Assembly: GCA_024639405.1 (NCBI GenBank)
Contig: JAHEIL010000047.1
Coordinates: forward strand, 48,911 to 112,910
Direction: 5' to 3'
DNA length: 64,000 nucleotides
DNA from: Crocinitomicaceae bacterium
Lineage (GTDB): Bacteria; Bacteroidota; Bacteroidia; Flavobacteriales_D; Crocinitomicaceae
How positions within the stretch are numbered: position 1 is the stretch's first letter; every line of letters begins with the position of its first letter. Below, in pieces: positions 30,074 to 40,974 of this stretch. The notes beneath the pieces are model-generated. The model saw only the letters and a list, made by a program, of their open reading frames with translations. It searched no databases and was not told the origin of the DNA. Position numbers and translations under genes: made by a program.

Positions 30074-30480
30074 TTCTGGGCCAAGTACGATTGTAATATT
30101 ATTGCAGCGCTTATTTGATCGATCATTCCTTTTTCTTGTCGTTGTTTTTTCTTCATTCCATTATCTAGCATACTTTGAAAGGCCATTTTCGAAGTAAATC
30201 GTTCATCTACCATCTCAATTTTTAGACTCGGGAATTGTTGTTGTAAAGCTTCTTTTAACAAATAAACATTTTCGGTAATTTGTGTAGCTTCATTGTTCAA
30301 GCGCTTAGGATCTCCCAAAACAATTGTGGTTACATTTTCTTTTTTTACTAAGTCAATTAAAAATGTCATTAAATGAATCGAATCAACTGTAGTTAATGGA
30401 GATGCAATAATGTTAGAGGCATCTGTTATTGCTACGCCAGTTCGCTTTAATCCAAAATCAATTGCTACTATTTTTCCCAT
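30070..30480 (-). CDS. ruvX: RuvX/YqgF Holliday-junction resolvase family
   Basis: IVAIDFGLKRTGVAITD, VDERFTS. Confidence 0.95.
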   Translation of the reverse strand: MGKIVAIDFGLKRTGVAITDASNIIASPLTTVDSIHLMTFLIDLVKKENVTTIVLGDPKRLNNEATQITENVYLLKEALQQQFPSLKIEMVDERFTSKMAFQSMLDNGMKKKQRQEKGMIDQISAAIILQSYLAQN

Positions 30481-30534
30481 ACTACAAAGTTAAAATACTA
30501 TTAGGTATAACAATTCTTTTGGACTAAAAAAGGC

Positions 30535-30542
30535 TATATTTG
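30535..30542 (+). promoter_or_regulatory. Bacteroidota -7 element TATATTTG upstream of dapD
   Basis: TAnnTTTG 20 nt upstream of ATG 30562. Confidence 0.6.
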
Positions 30543-30561
30543 CAAAAAATAAATCATAATT

Positions 30562-31371
30562 ATGAGAGCAATCATCGAAGCAGCATGGGAAAATCGTTCC
30601 TTATTAAATGAAGCAACAACGATTCAAGCAATTGAACACGTCATTGAAGAAATTGACAAAGGACGTTTGAGAGTAGCTGAACCTATTGAGAATGGTGATT
30701 GGCAAGTAAATGAATGGGTGAAAAAGGCGGTTATCTTATATTTCCCCATCCGAAAAATGGAAACCATCGAAGTTGGACCATTTGAATTCCACGATAAAAT
30801 GGCTTTAAAATCTAACTATGAAGCGTTAGGTGTTCGAGTTGTACCACCTGCTGTAGCTCGATATGGAGCATACATTTCGTCTGGTGTAATTTTAATGCCT
30901 TCTTACGTAAATATTGGAGCTTATGTGGATGCTGGAACAATGGTTGATACGTGGGCAACTGTTGGATCGTGTGCTCAAATCGGTAAAAATGTTCATTTAA
31001 GTGGTGGTGTTGGAATTGGTGGTGTTTTAGAACCCTTACAAGCTGCTCCCGTAATTATTGAAGACGATGCATTCATTGGATCTCGATGCATTGTTGTAGA
31101 AGGTGTTAGAGTTGGAAAACAAGCAGTATTAGGAGCAAATGTTGTTTTAACAAAATCTACAAAGATTATTGATGTAACAGGATTGGAACCAGTTGAAATG
31201 AAAGGATATGTTCCAGAACGAAGTGTTGTAATTCCAGGCTCATACAAAAAATCATTTCCAGCTGGTGATTTCCAAGTTCCTTGCGCGTTAATCATTGGAC
31301 AAAGAAAAGCTTCAACAGATCTTAAAACGTCGTTGAACGATGCATTAAGAGAACACAATGTTGCAGTATAA
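30562..31371 (+). CDS. dapD: 2,3,4,5-tetrahydropyridine-2,6-dicarboxylate N-succinyltransferase
   Basis: AYISSGVILMPSYVNIGAYVDAGTMVDTWATVGSCAQIGKNVHLSGGVGIGGVLEPLQA left-handed beta-helix. Confidence 0.96.
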   Translation: MRAIIEAAWENRSLLNEATTIQAIEHVIEEIDKGRLRVAEPIENGDWQVNEWVKKAVILYFPIRKMETIEVGPFEFHDKMALKSNYEALGVRVVPPAVARYGAYISSGVILMPSYVNIGAYVDAGTMVDTWATVGSCAQIGKNVHLSGGVGIGGVLEPLQAAPVIIEDDAFIGSRCIVVEGVRVGKQAVLGANVVLTKSTKIIDVTGLEPVEMKGYVPERSVVIPGSYKKSFPAGDFQVPCALIIGQRKASTDLKTSLNDALREHNVAV

Positions 31372-31432
31372 AAATCTGATAATCTGAATATTAATAATAT
31401 TTTTATTTTTTTAACATTATTTAATGTCTTGT

Positions 31433-31467
31433 TTTAAACAATTGTTTAAATTGATTGTTTAAATTTG
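31433..31467 (+). promoter_or_regulatory. candidate TetR operator overlapping promoter
   Basis: 18-bp perfect palindrome TTTAAACAATTGTTTAAA (31433-31450), third half-site TTGTTTAAA, then TAAATTTG (31460-31467). Confidence 0.65.
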
Positions 31468-31484
31468 CACACTGAAAAATAAAA

Positions 31485-32105
31485 ATGAAACGAGATTTAT
31501 CTACAGCAGCGAAAATTAAAGAAGCTGCAAAAAATGTTTTCCTTATGAAAGGCTTCTCTGGCTGTTCTTCTAGAGAAATCGCAAATGCAGCGGGAGAAAA
31601 TGTTGCGCTGGTAAATTATTATTTCCGATCAAAAGGCAAGTTATTTGAACAAATTTTTCAATCAGTTATGGAAGAATCCTTATCTACCATGATTGTTGAA
31701 TTTGGATCAGAACTTCCGCTTCGTGAAAAAATGCGCATTTTTATAAAACATGAATATGCTTTTTTAAAAAAACATCCTGAAATTCCATTTTTCATATTAA
31801 ACGAAATGAACCGAGAAGATGGTTTTGTTTTAGACACGAAAGCAATCATGTCAAAAATCTCAGAAACAGGAATTTTTGAAGAATTAATGGCAGCTCAAAA
31901 AGAAGGAACGATGCGTGAAATTTCACTTGTTGGAATCATCACTTTAATTATGTCGAATTGCCAATTTCCATTTATGGCCAAGAATTTAATGTGTCAACTA
32001 CTTGATCTAAATAAAGAAGAATATCCTAATAATCTTGATAATCATGAACAATATGTTACCGATATGTTGTTAGATTATTTTTTTATCACAAATACAAATA
32101 AGTAA
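31485..32105 (+). CDS. TetR family transcriptional regulator
   Basis: KIKEAAKNVFLMKGFSGCSSREIANAAGENVALVNYYFRSKGKLFEQIF HTH. Confidence 0.93.
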   Translation: MKRDLSTAAKIKEAAKNVFLMKGFSGCSSREIANAAGENVALVNYYFRSKGKLFEQIFQSVMEESLSTMIVEFGSELPLREKMRIFIKHEYAFLKKHPEIPFFILNEMNREDGFVLDTKAIMSKISETGIFEELMAAQKEGTMREISLVGIITLIMSNCQFPFMAKNLMCQLLDLNKEEYPNNLDNHEQYVTDMLLDYFFITNTNK

Positions 32106-32107
32106 GA

Positions 32108-33406
32108 ATGAAAAATTCAATTTTATCATTAGCCATTATTGTAACAAGTACTGCTCTTAATGCACAGAAGCTCGATTTAGCGACTTGTCTTAAAATGGCT
32201 GACACTGCCAATTTAACCATTCGAAATGCAAAATTGGATGTTGCAATCAACAAAAGACAACGCGACGGTTATTTATCTGCTCGCTATCCTCATTTGTATT
32301 ATGGTGGAGATTACAAATACAATGCTGTAATTCCAGGTCAAGTTGTACCAGCTGCAATTGTTGGTGGACCTCCAGGGACATATACAACCGTTCAATTTGG
32401 TGTGCCTTATGCCCTTTCTAATAATTTACAATTAAATCAATTACTGTTCAACCCTCAAGTTGAATATGGTTTAACAGCTTTGAAAATTAACAATGAGATT
32501 GTTGAATTACAACAACGCATGACGGAGCAAACAATCAAGCATCAAGTTGCAAGTACTTTTTACAACCTTCAAGCATTGAATAAACAAATAGCATTTGTAG
32601 AAAGCAATCGAACGAACATGTTGAAATTAATTAGCAACATGGATGCGATGGTGAAACAAGAAATGGTGATTCAAACTGAAGTAGATAAATTAACAATTAA
32701 TAAATTAACATTAGACAATACGCTTGAATCATTAAAAGCCACAAAATTCCAATTGGAAACTTTGATGAAAATTCTTGTAGGACTAGACAACAATGCAACG
32801 ATTGCCATTGAAGTAGATGCTCTAAACGAACAATCTTTGTTAATCGATAAATCAACCATTAATTACATTGAATTGGATTTGATTGCTGCGCAACAACGCA
32901 TGAACAAAGCAGAACGCAAGGGAACATACATGTCTTATTTACCTAATATTTCTTTGTATGGATCATATTCATATATGTACAACATTAAACCAGAAGACAA
33001 TTACCGTAAAGGAATCAATGGTGCTGTTGTTGGTTTAAAAGTTGATTGGACTTTGTTTGATGGACTTGAAAAACATTACAAACAAAAAGAAAATGCTTTA
33101 AATGCAGAAAAATTGGCCAATCAATTTGAACAGTCTAAATCTCAACTTTCAATGGCAACAGAATTTGCAAAAAAACAAATTTCAGTTCAAGCAAATGCAT
33201 TAGAAGTAGCTAAAGAACAATTAAAATTAGCAGAAAAGGTTTACAATCAAACCAATTTACAATTTAGTCAAGGAACAGTAAGTTCAAATGATCTTATAAC
33301 TGCTGACAATGCTTTGCAACAACAACAAACCAATTTAGTTGCTGCATATGTAAAATTAAGACAAGCAGAATTAGATTACTTAAAATCAATCGGGAAAATC
33401 AACTAA
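32108..33406 (+). CDS. TolC family outer membrane efflux protein
   Basis: Signal peptide; duplicated coiled-coil OEP pattern. Confidence 0.9.
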   Translation: MKNSILSLAIIVTSTALNAQKLDLATCLKMADTANLTIRNAKLDVAINKRQRDGYLSARYPHLYYGGDYKYNAVIPGQVVPAAIVGGPPGTYTTVQFGVPYALSNNLQLNQLLFNPQVEYGLTALKINNEIVELQQRMTEQTIKHQVASTFYNLQALNKQIAFVESNRTNMLKLISNMDAMVKQEMVIQTEVDKLTINKLTLDNTLESLKATKFQLETLMKILVGLDNNATIAIEVDALNEQSLLIDKSTINYIELDLIAAQQRMNKAERKGTYMSYLPNISLYGSYSYMYNIKPEDNYRKGINGAVVGLKVDWTLFDGLEKHYKQKENALNAEKLANQFEQSKSQLSMATEFAKKQISVQANALEVAKEQLKLAEKVYNQTNLQFSQGTVSSNDLITADNALQQQQTNLVAAYVKLRQAELDYLKSIGKIN

Positions 33407-33431
33407 TAATTAAAAGTATAAAAATAAAAAC

Positions 33432-34484
33432 ATGAAAAAAGGAATCATAATCGGATTAACAGCTATTGCAATCATCGCTTTAATCGTCTTAAAATTAAAA
33501 GCAAACAAAGAAGTTGTAGACAAGAAAATTTACATTCACGATACTACAGCTGCTGTTTTAGTTGAAGCAACATCTCCAAAAAACCATACGTTTGAAAGTG
33601 CTTTTTCATTCTTAGGAACGTTTGAAGCAATTCATCAAAATATAATTGGTGCTGACGGTGGAGGAAAAGTTATTCAACTTTCAGTAGAGGAAGGCGACCG
33701 AGTTTCAAAAGGACAAGTGATTGCCAAATTAGACGATGAGTTATTGCAATTGCAATTACAAAATGCGGAAGTTTCTATAGAAGGTCAAAAAAATGATGAA
33801 AATCGTTATAACAATTTAGCAAAAGAAAATGCTGTTTCTGGTATGCAATTGGAAAAAACAAAATTAGGTGTTCGTTCTGCAGAAATTCAACGCAAACAAC
33901 TTCAAAAACAATTGAAAAACACAACCATCAAAGCACCTTTTTCTGGAGTTATTACAAAACGAATGATTGATTTAGGTTCTGTGATTGGAAGTGGATCTCC
34001 AGTTGTTGAGATTACAGACATCTCTTCTTTAAAACTTACAGTTAGTGTTCCAGAACGCGACATTTTGAAATTCAAAATGAACCAAGCAGTAGAAGTTGCA
34101 GCTGACATCTACAGCGGGAAAACATTCAAAGGAAAAGTTTCAAACATAAGTGTTCAGGCTGATAAATCGCATAATTTCAAAGTTCAAATCACTATACCAA
34201 ATAGTAAACAAGAAATTATGGCTGGAATGTATGGATCTGTTTCATTGAATAACAATGAAAGTGTTACTGCTTTAGCTATTCCTCGTAAAGCATTGGTTGG
34301 TTCATCTAAAAACCCACAAGTCTATGTAATTAGAGGTGGAAAAGCTATGTTAATTTCTTTCAACGCTGGAACATCAGATGGAGAATTCATTGAAGTAATA
34401 GAAGGATTGCAAGCAACTGATCAAATCATTACAAAAGGTCAAGTAAATATTCAAGATCAATCAAACGTAAAAATTAAAAAATAA
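33432..34484 (+). CDS. RND efflux periplasmic adaptor (HlyD/MFP family)
   Basis: GKVIQLSVEEGDRVSKGQVIAKLDD...TTIKAPFSGVITKRMIDLGSVIG. Confidence 0.93.
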   Translation: MKKGIIIGLTAIAIIALIVLKLKANKEVVDKKIYIHDTTAAVLVEATSPKNHTFESAFSFLGTFEAIHQNIIGADGGGKVIQLSVEEGDRVSKGQVIAKLDDELLQLQLQNAEVSIEGQKNDENRYNNLAKENAVSGMQLEKTKLGVRSAEIQRKQLQKQLKNTTIKAPFSGVITKRMIDLGSVIGSGSPVVEITDISSLKLTVSVPERDILKFKMNQAVEVAADIYSGKTFKGKVSNISVQADKSHNFKVQITIPNSKQEIMAGMYGSVSLNNNESVTALAIPRKALVGSSKNPQVYVIRGGKAMLISFNAGTSDGEFIEVIEGLQATDQIITKGQVNIQDQSNVKIKK

Positions 34485-34489
34485 GGACC

Positions 34490-37400
34490 ATGACTTTAAC
34501 AGAATTATCGATTAAACGTCCGTCTTTCATCATCGTTATTTTTACGATATTGATTGGTGGCGGGTTGATTTCATACAACCAATTAAGTTATGAATTATTA
34601 CCAGATTTTTCTCCGCCCATATTAACGGTTACAACGACCTACCCTGGTGCATCACCTGCAACAGTGGAAAGTCAAGTTTCTAAACCATTGGAAGATGCTT
34701 TAAGTGGTTTGGAAAATATTTCCGAAGTAACGGCTTTCTCTTTGGATAACGCATCCGTTATGTTGTTAGAATTTAAAGCTTCAGCCAATATTGACAAAGT
34801 TTTAGAAGATGCGCAGCGAAAAGTAAACAACATGCAAAACGCGTTACCAGAAGGAGCGCAAACACCTGTATTAGCTAAAATTGAACCCAATGCTTCACCA
34901 GTATTGCAAGTAAGTGCTGTCGCTAAAAACATGAGTGATCGTGATTTCATGGAATTGTTAGACGATCAAATATTACCGCAAATCAAACAAACAAAAGGTG
35001 TTGCTGAAGTTCAAGTAATCGGAGGTGAAAAACGTGAATTGCGTGTAAATGTCGATAAAGACAAAATGAAATTATATGGTCTTTCATTGGCAGCTATCAA
35101 TCAATCAATTGCTGCTGCAAACGTTGAATTCCCAACTGGAAAATTGAAAAGTACGGAAGAACAAATGACCGTTCGTTTGGCTGGAAAATACAAAACAGTT
35201 GCTGATTTAGAAAATTTAATACTAACGACTAATGGCAACTCTCCTATTCGTTTGAGTGATGTTGCAGATGTTGTAGATGGATCAAAAGATCAAATCACTG
35301 TCAGTCGATTTAACGGAGAAAATGGAGTTGGTTTGCGTATCAAAAAACAAAGTGATGCGAATGCTGTTGACATGTCGAAAGCAACTAAAAAACGATTCAA
35401 AGAAATTGAAGAAAAATACGCTACTGAAGGTGTTCATTTCACGATTGCAACAGACACATCAATTCCAACTATCGAATCTGTAGATGCTGTAATTCACGAT
35501 TTAGAGTTAGCAGTATTACTTGTAGCAGTTGTAATGATGTTATTCTTACACAGTCTACGAAATGCTTTTATCGTTTTAATTTCAATTCCAGCTTCGTTGA
35601 TTTCAACGTTTGTAGCGATGTATTTGTTAGGATATACCTTGAACTTAATGACACTTTTAGCGATGTCGTTGGTAATTGGAATCTTAGTAGATGACTCGAT
35701 TGTAGTACTTGAAAACATTTACCGTCACTTACAAATGGGTAAAAAACGTCGTCAAGCAGCCTTAGACGGACGAAATGAAATTGGATTTACAGCATTAGCA
35801 ATTACATTGGTAGATGTTGTAGTATTCTCTCCAGTAGTATTTATCGAAGGAACAATTTCAGATATCTTACACCAATTCTCTATTGTAGTTGTAGTTTCAA
35901 CGTTGATGTCCTTGTTTGTTTGTTTCACACTTACACCATGGTTAGCATCACGTTTTGCAAAAGAAGTGAAATTGAATCCAAAAAATCCATTCCAAGCATT
36001 TTTAATGTGGTTTGAACGTCGTATTTCCATCTTTACAGATCAATATGTAAAATTAGTTGGTTGGTCGTTACGTCACAAAATAATTACTGGAATTTCTATC
36101 ATTGCCATATTTATCGCAAGTTTTGCTACGATGGGTCTAGGAATTGTGGGTCAAGAGTTCGTTGCGCAAGGTGACCAAGGAAAATTCATGATTAAATTGA
36201 AATACGATAAGAGTACAACGTTTGAAGAAAATAATGCTACTACGTATGAAATTGAACAAATGATTTTGGCTCAAAAAGACATTGTTGATATTGTATTTGC
36301 AAATGTTGGTGGACCAAGTTCAGGAATGGGAGCTGCATCTTTTGGTGCTGAAAACAAATCTGAATTAACGGTAAAAATGAAACCGGGAATGCAGAAAAAA
36401 TTCCCTACTATTAAATACATGAATGCAATTCGCAAGAAAATTGAAGATAAATATTCAGGTATAGAAGTAAAAGCATTGAACATCGGAATGGTTGAATCGG
36501 AAGAAGCGCCGATTGAAATTTTCTTATCTTCTGATGATCATGATTTATTGATTCGTGAAGCGAGACGATTGAAAGCTGCTATTTTAGCAATGAAAGGAGC
36601 TAAAGATCCAACTATTTCTACAGACGATATTACACCTGAAGTTCGAATCGAATTAGACCGTGAGAAAATGGGACAATTAGGCGTTCCAATTGCTGCTGTA
36701 GGAATGCAACTTCAAAATGCATTAACTGGAAACGACGATGCACAATACGATGAAAAAGGACAAGAATATGACATTCGTGTTATGATGGACAAATTTGACC
36801 GCAAAAATGTTGACAACATCAATTCGATGACGTTTACTGCAAATGATGGAAAACAAGTTCGTTTGAGTGAAATTGCTACAGTATCTGTTGAAAATGGAAA
36901 TGGTTCTTTAGAGCGTAAAAACAGAATTAGTTCAACAACTATTCGTTCGTATGTATTAGGAACAGCATCTGGAACAGTTTCAGCAAGTATCGAAAAATAC
37001 TTATCAGAAAAACCATTAGATAAAAATGTTCGTATGACTTGGGGTGGTGAAGTGAAACGTCAAAAAGAATCGTTTGGCGCACTTGGAACAGCTATGGGAA
37101 TTGGATTAATCTTGGTTTACTTGATTATGGTTGCCTTGTATGACAACTTCGTCTATCCATTTGTGGTTCTTTTCTCCATCCTTGTTTCATTAATTGGAGC
37201 CATTCTTGCATTGAACTTAACATCTTCAAGTATGGGTATTTTCACGATGTTGGGAATGTTAATGTTACTTGGACTTGTAGCCAAGAATGCGATTTTAATT
37301 GTCGATTTTACCAATCACTTAAAAGCGGAAGGAAAATCAACTTATACCGCTTTACTTGAGGCGGTTAGAGAACGTATGCGTCCAATTTTAATGACAACGA

Positions 37401-37609
37401 TTGCCATGGTTATTGGTATGATTCCAATTGCAACAGCAACAGGATCAGGTGCAGAATGGAAAAATGGTTTAGCATGGGTATTAATTGGTGGATTAACCAG
37501 TTCAATGTTCTTAACAATTATCGTAGTTCCAATGATGTATTACATTGTGGATCGCATCAAAGCACGTTTTACAAAAAAACAAGTAAGCGTTGCAGTAGCA
37601 GAAGACTAA
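34490..37609 (+). CDS. RND family efflux transporter permease (HAE-1/AcrB-like)
   Basis: RPSFIIVIFTILIGGGLISY, YPGASPATVESQV, GILVDDSIVVLENIYR; 1039 aa. Confidence 0.95.
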   Translation: MTLTELSIKRPSFIIVIFTILIGGGLISYNQLSYELLPDFSPPILTVTTTYPGASPATVESQVSKPLEDALSGLENISEVTAFSLDNASVMLLEFKASANIDKVLEDAQRKVNNMQNALPEGAQTPVLAKIEPNASPVLQVSAVAKNMSDRDFMELLDDQILPQIKQTKGVAEVQVIGGEKRELRVNVDKDKMKLYGLSLAAINQSIAAANVEFPTGKLKSTEEQMTVRLAGKYKTVADLENLILTTNGNSPIRLSDVADVVDGSKDQITVSRFNGENGVGLRIKKQSDANAVDMSKATKKRFKEIEEKYATEGVHFTIATDTSIPTIESVDAVIHDLELAVLLVAVVMMLFLHSLRNAFIVLISIPASLISTFVAMYLLGYTLNLMTLLAMSLVIGILVDDSIVVLENIYRHLQMGKKRRQAALDGRNEIGFTALAITLVDVVVFSPVVFIEGTISDILHQFSIVVVVSTLMSLFVCFTLTPWLASRFAKEVKLNPKNPFQAFLMWFERRISIFTDQYVKLVGWSLRHKIITGISIIAIFIASFATMGLGIVGQEFVAQGDQGKFMIKLKYDKSTTFEENNATTYEIEQMILAQKDIVDIVFANVGGPSSGMGAASFGAENKSELTVKMKPGMQKKFPTIKYMNAIRKKIEDKYSGIEVKALNIGMVESEEAPIEIFLSSDDHDLLIREARRLKAAILAMKGAKDPTISTDDITPEVRIELDREKMGQLGVPIAAVGMQLQNALTGNDDAQYDEKGQEYDIRVMMDKFDRKNVDNINSMTFTANDGKQVRLSEIATVSVENGNGSLERKNRISSTTIRSYVLGTASGTVSASIEKYLSEKPLDKNVRMTWGGEVKRQKESFGALGTAMGIGLILVYLIMVALYDNFVYPFVVLFSILVSLIGAILALNLTSSSMGIFTMLGMLMLLGLVAKNAILIVDFTNHLKAEGKSTYTALLEAVRERMRPILMTTIAMVIGMIPIATATGSGAEWKNGLAWVLIGGLTSSMFLTIIVVPMMYYIVDRIKARFTKKQVSVAVAED

Positions 37610-37626
37610 TTTAAAGTTGAATAATG

Positions 37627-37658
37627 AAACGCTCTTCAGAATTGGAGAGCGTTTTTTT
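37627..37658 (+). terminator. rho-independent terminator
   Basis: AAACGCTCT...AGAGCGTTTTTTT. Confidence 0.85.
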
Positions 37659-37711
37659 GTGCTAATAATTTGGTTTCTTAGATGGTTGTTGGGTATCACA
37701 GATTTTATCCT

Positions 37712-37719
37712 TAAATTTG
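37712..37719 (+). promoter_or_regulatory. Bacteroidota -7 element TAAATTTG upstream of lpdA
   Basis: TAnnTTTG 26 nt upstream of ATG 37745. Confidence 0.6.
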
Positions 37720-37744
37720 TGCATTAATTTTTAGTATTAAAAAT

Positions 37745-39136
37745 ATGAACTACGATATTATTGTTATTGGAAGCGGACCTGGAGGATATGTAACTGCCAT
37801 TCGCGCATCTCAATTAGGCTTAAAAACTGCGGTTGTTGAGCGTGAATCTTTAGGTGGTGTTTGTTTAAATTGGGGATGTATTCCTACAAAAGCATTGATA
37901 AAAAGTGCAAACGTTTTTGAATACTTAACACATGCAAGTGATTACGGAATTAACGTAAAAGATGCAAGTGTTGATTTCAATGCTATGGTTGATCGTAGTC
38001 GTGGCGTTGCTAGCGGTATGAGTAACGGAATTCAATTTTTGATGAAAAAAAATAAAATTGACGTTTTAAAAGGTACTGGTGTTGTGAAAGCAGGTAAAAA
38101 AGTTGCTGTAACAGCAGAAGATGGTACAACTACTGAATACACTGCTGACAAAGGAGTTATTATTGCAACAGGAGCTCGTTCACGTGAATTGCCTAATTTG
38201 CCACAAGATGGTGAAAAAATCATTGGTTACCGTCAAGCGATGACCTTAAAAACACAACCTAAAAAACTGGTTGTAGTTGGTTCTGGAGCTATCGGTGTTG
38301 AATTTGCATATTTCTACAATGCTATTGGAACTGAAGTTACAGTTATTGAATATTTGCCAAACATTGTTCCGATTGAAGACGAAGAAGTTTCTAAGCAATT
38401 AGAAAAATCATTCAAAAAAATGGGTGTTAATGTTATGACAAATGCATCTGTTGAATCAGTTGATACTAAAGGTAAAGGTTGTGTTGTTACCGTTAAAACT
38501 GCAAAAGGAGAAGAAAAAATCGAATGTGATGTTGTTCTTTCAGCTGTAGGTATTGCTGCAAATATTGAAAATTTAGGTTTAGAAGATTTAGGAATCGTTG
38601 TTGACAAAGGTCGTATTTTAGTAAACGATTTCTACCAAACGAATATCCCAGGATATTATGCAATTGGAGATGTGATTCCTACTGCTGCATTGGCACACGT
38701 TGCTTCTGCTGAAGGAATTATCTGTGTGGAGAAAATTGCGGGTCACCACCCTGCACCTCTTGATTATGGAAACATCCCGGGTTGTACATATTGTTCTCCA
38801 GAAGTTGCATCTGTTGGTATGACAGAAAAAGCAGCTAAAGAAGCTGGTAAAGAGATTAAAATTGGTAAATTCCCATTCTCTGCTTCAGGTAAAGCTAGTG
38901 CTTCCGGAGCAAAAGACGGATTCGTTAAATTGATTTTTGATGCGAAATACGGTGAATTATTAGGTGCGCACATGATTGGTGCTAATGTAACTGAAATGAT
39001 CGCAGAAATCGTTGCTATTCGTAAATTAGAAACAACGGGTGAAGAATTGATTAAAACAGTTCACCCTCACCCTACAATGTCAGAAGCAATTATGGAAGCT
39101 GCTGCCGCTGCATATGGTGAAGTGATTCATTTGTAA
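37745..39136 (+). CDS. lpdA: dihydrolipoyl dehydrogenase
   Basis: GGVCLNWGCIPTKAL, GxGxxG motifs, C-terminal HPHPTMSEAIMEA. Confidence 0.97.
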   Translation: MNYDIIVIGSGPGGYVTAIRASQLGLKTAVVERESLGGVCLNWGCIPTKALIKSANVFEYLTHASDYGINVKDASVDFNAMVDRSRGVASGMSNGIQFLMKKNKIDVLKGTGVVKAGKKVAVTAEDGTTTEYTADKGVIIATGARSRELPNLPQDGEKIIGYRQAMTLKTQPKKLVVVGSGAIGVEFAYFYNAIGTEVTVIEYLPNIVPIEDEEVSKQLEKSFKKMGVNVMTNASVESVDTKGKGCVVTVKTAKGEEKIECDVVLSAVGIAANIENLGLEDLGIVVDKGRILVNDFYQTNIPGYYAIGDVIPTAALAHVASAEGIICVEKIAGHHPAPLDYGNIPGCTYCSPEVASVGMTEKAAKEAGKEIKIGKFPFSASGKASASGAKDGFVKLIFDAKYGELLGAHMIGANVTEMIAEIVAIRKLETTGEELIKTVHPHPTMSEAIMEAAAAAYGEVIHL

Positions 39137-39154
39137 TCTAAAAATACATTCAAA

Positions 39155-39187
39155 AAAAAAGTCCTAGAAATTCTAGGACTTTTTTTA
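39155..39187. terminator. bidirectional rho-independent terminator
   Basis: AAAGTCCTAGAA-a-TTCTAGGACTTTTTTT between convergent genes. Confidence 0.85.
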
Positions 39188-39200
39188 TACACTAATTTTA

Positions 39201-40022
39201 TCAAGGAAATTTAGGGAATTTTTGAAAATCTGGATCTCTTTTTTCTAAAAAGGCATGTTTTCCTTCTTGAGCTTCTTCAGTTAAATAAAACATTAGAGTT
39301 GCATCTCCAGCCAATTCCATAATTCCGTGTTGACCGTCTAATTCTGCATTTAAACCGCGTTTAATCATACGAATAGCCAACGGACTTCTTTTCATAATCG
39401 TTTTACACCATTGAACAGTTGTATCTTCTAATTCTTCCAACGGAACGACTTTGTTCACCATTCCCATTTTCTCAGCTTCTTCTGCAGTATATTGTTCACA
39501 TAAAAACCAAATTTCACGTGCTTTCTTTTGTCCAACACAACGTGCTAAATAAGATGAACCAAATCCACCATCAAAGCTACCTACTTTCGGTCCAGTTTGA
39601 CCAAAACGTGCATTCTCAGAAGCTATCGTTATATCACAAACAACATGCAGCACATGTCCACCGCCAATGGCATAACCATTTACCATAGCAATCACAGGCT
39701 TTGGCATTGATCGAATTGCTTTGTGTAAATCCAAAACATTTAAACGTGGCACTCCATTTTCAGAAATATAACCACCAATACCTTTAACATTTTGATCTCC
39801 GCCTGAACAGAAAGCTTTATCTCCTGCGCCAGTTAAAACGATGACACTAATATCGTTGCGTTCTCTACAAATATTCATAGCATCCAACATTTCCATATTG
39901 GTTTCAGGTCGAAACGCATTGTAAACACGTGGACGATTGATGGTTATTTTTGCAATCCCTTCAAAGAAATCAAATTTAATGTCGGTATAATTTTTTATTG
40001 TTGTCCAATTTCTTGTTGCCAT
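39201..40022 (-). CDS. menB: 1,4-dihydroxy-2-naphthoyl-CoA synthase
   Basis: [68 protein letters not shown]. Confidence 0.95.
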   Translation of the reverse strand: MATRNWTTIKNYTDIKFDFFEGIAKITINRPRVYNAFRPETNMEMLDAMNICRERNDISVIVLTGAGDKAFCSGGDQNVKGIGGYISENGVPRLNVLDLHKAIRSMPKPVIAMVNGYAIGGGHVLHVVCDITIASENARFGQTGPKVGSFDGGFGSSYLARCVGQKKAREIWFLCEQYTAEEAEKMGMVNKVVPLEELEDTTVQWCKTIMKRSPLAIRMIKRGLNAELDGQHGIMELAGDATLMFYLTEEAQEGKHAFLEKRDPDFQKFPKFP

Positions 40023-40079
40023 AAATGAATTTTTTGTCAAATTTACTAAGTGTTTTTGGGAAAGGAAAGAAAAAACAAC

Positions 40080-40973
40080 TTAACTTCCTTTCGGTGTATA
40101 CATTGTAATGCCTTTTTCTTGGTATGCGTTGAGCATAGTTTGATACATACCATCTGCAGAAACAACCAAGGTTGGTGCTTTCCCGATTTTAGCATGTTTC
40201 AAAACACCTGCATCTTCAAAAATAGGAATTAAGTCATCACATTTTCTTTTTTTACTTTGAGCGGGATCATGAACGTATGTTTCCATATCTTTAATTTCGC
40301 CACTTTCCAATAAAACTTTCACGTTAAAAGGTGTTGGAAAATAAACTGGGAATTTAAAATTTGATACCGCATCTTCTAATAAATGTAAACTTGTTCCTGC
40401 ATTGGCAAGTGTAACTCCAATGTATAAAATCTTACCTTTTTGTTCCACCAATTTATAAAACGGACTGTTTTTAGTATAAGGTGTTTTTTCACCAAAATGG
40501 GTTTGAGTAAAATAACTAGCATCCGGTCCAATACAAGAAACAGGTTCTGTTGGATGCGCACTCCTTTTCGCTCCAGGTAATAATCTAAAATATTCGCTGA
40601 TTACTCCTAATTTAGAACGTGAATTTTGTACATCAAAAAGCTTGTTTTTTTGGATATAATTCAGTTGATACTCCGCATTTGGTGAATTGGGCATTAATAC
40701 ATTCCCTTTTTCTCCTACAACAAACAATAGCGCGTCAACTATATCTTTAGGTCCATTTTTTAAATACCCAATTTTAGACAAACTAGAATGCACCAAAACA
40801 CTGTCTCCTTTTTGAATCCCACAATCAATAATATCTTGGATTAATTGTTCTTTTGAAATAAACTCATTCTTTGCTTGTAATTCATTTAAGACAGCTGTTT
40901 GTTGCTGCTTTTTATATTTACGGTACACCTTTAATAAGAACAAAGGGCTTATCGATCGAATGAAATTCCGCAT
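40080..40973 (-). CDS. AAC(3)-like acetyltransferase (antibiotic NAT fold)
   Basis: GDSVLVHSSLSKIG, GNVLMPNSP, RSAHPTEPVSCIGPDA; ORF start at 41060 overlaps the upstream gene, so ATG 40973 preferred. Confidence 0.8.
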   Translation of the reverse strand: MRNFIRSISPLFLLKVYRKYKKQQQTAVLNELQAKNEFISKEQLIQDIIDCGIQKGDSVLVHSSLSKIGYLKNGPKDIVDALLFVVGEKGNVLMPNSPNAEYQLNYIQKNKLFDVQNSRSKLGVISEYFRLLPGAKRSAHPTEPVSCIGPDASYFTQTHFGEKTPYTKNSPFYKLVEQKGKILYIGVTLANAGTSLHLLEDAVSNFKFPVYFPTPFNVKVLLESGEIKDMETYVHDPAQSKKRKCDDLIPIFEDAGVLKHAKIGKAPTLVVSADGMYQTMLNAYQEKGITMYTPKGS

Positions 40974-40974
40974 A

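Noticed and set aside
30993-31358. 121-aa ORF antisense to dapD
   Set aside because: Mirror of the conserved dapD beta-helix coding sequence; no independent support
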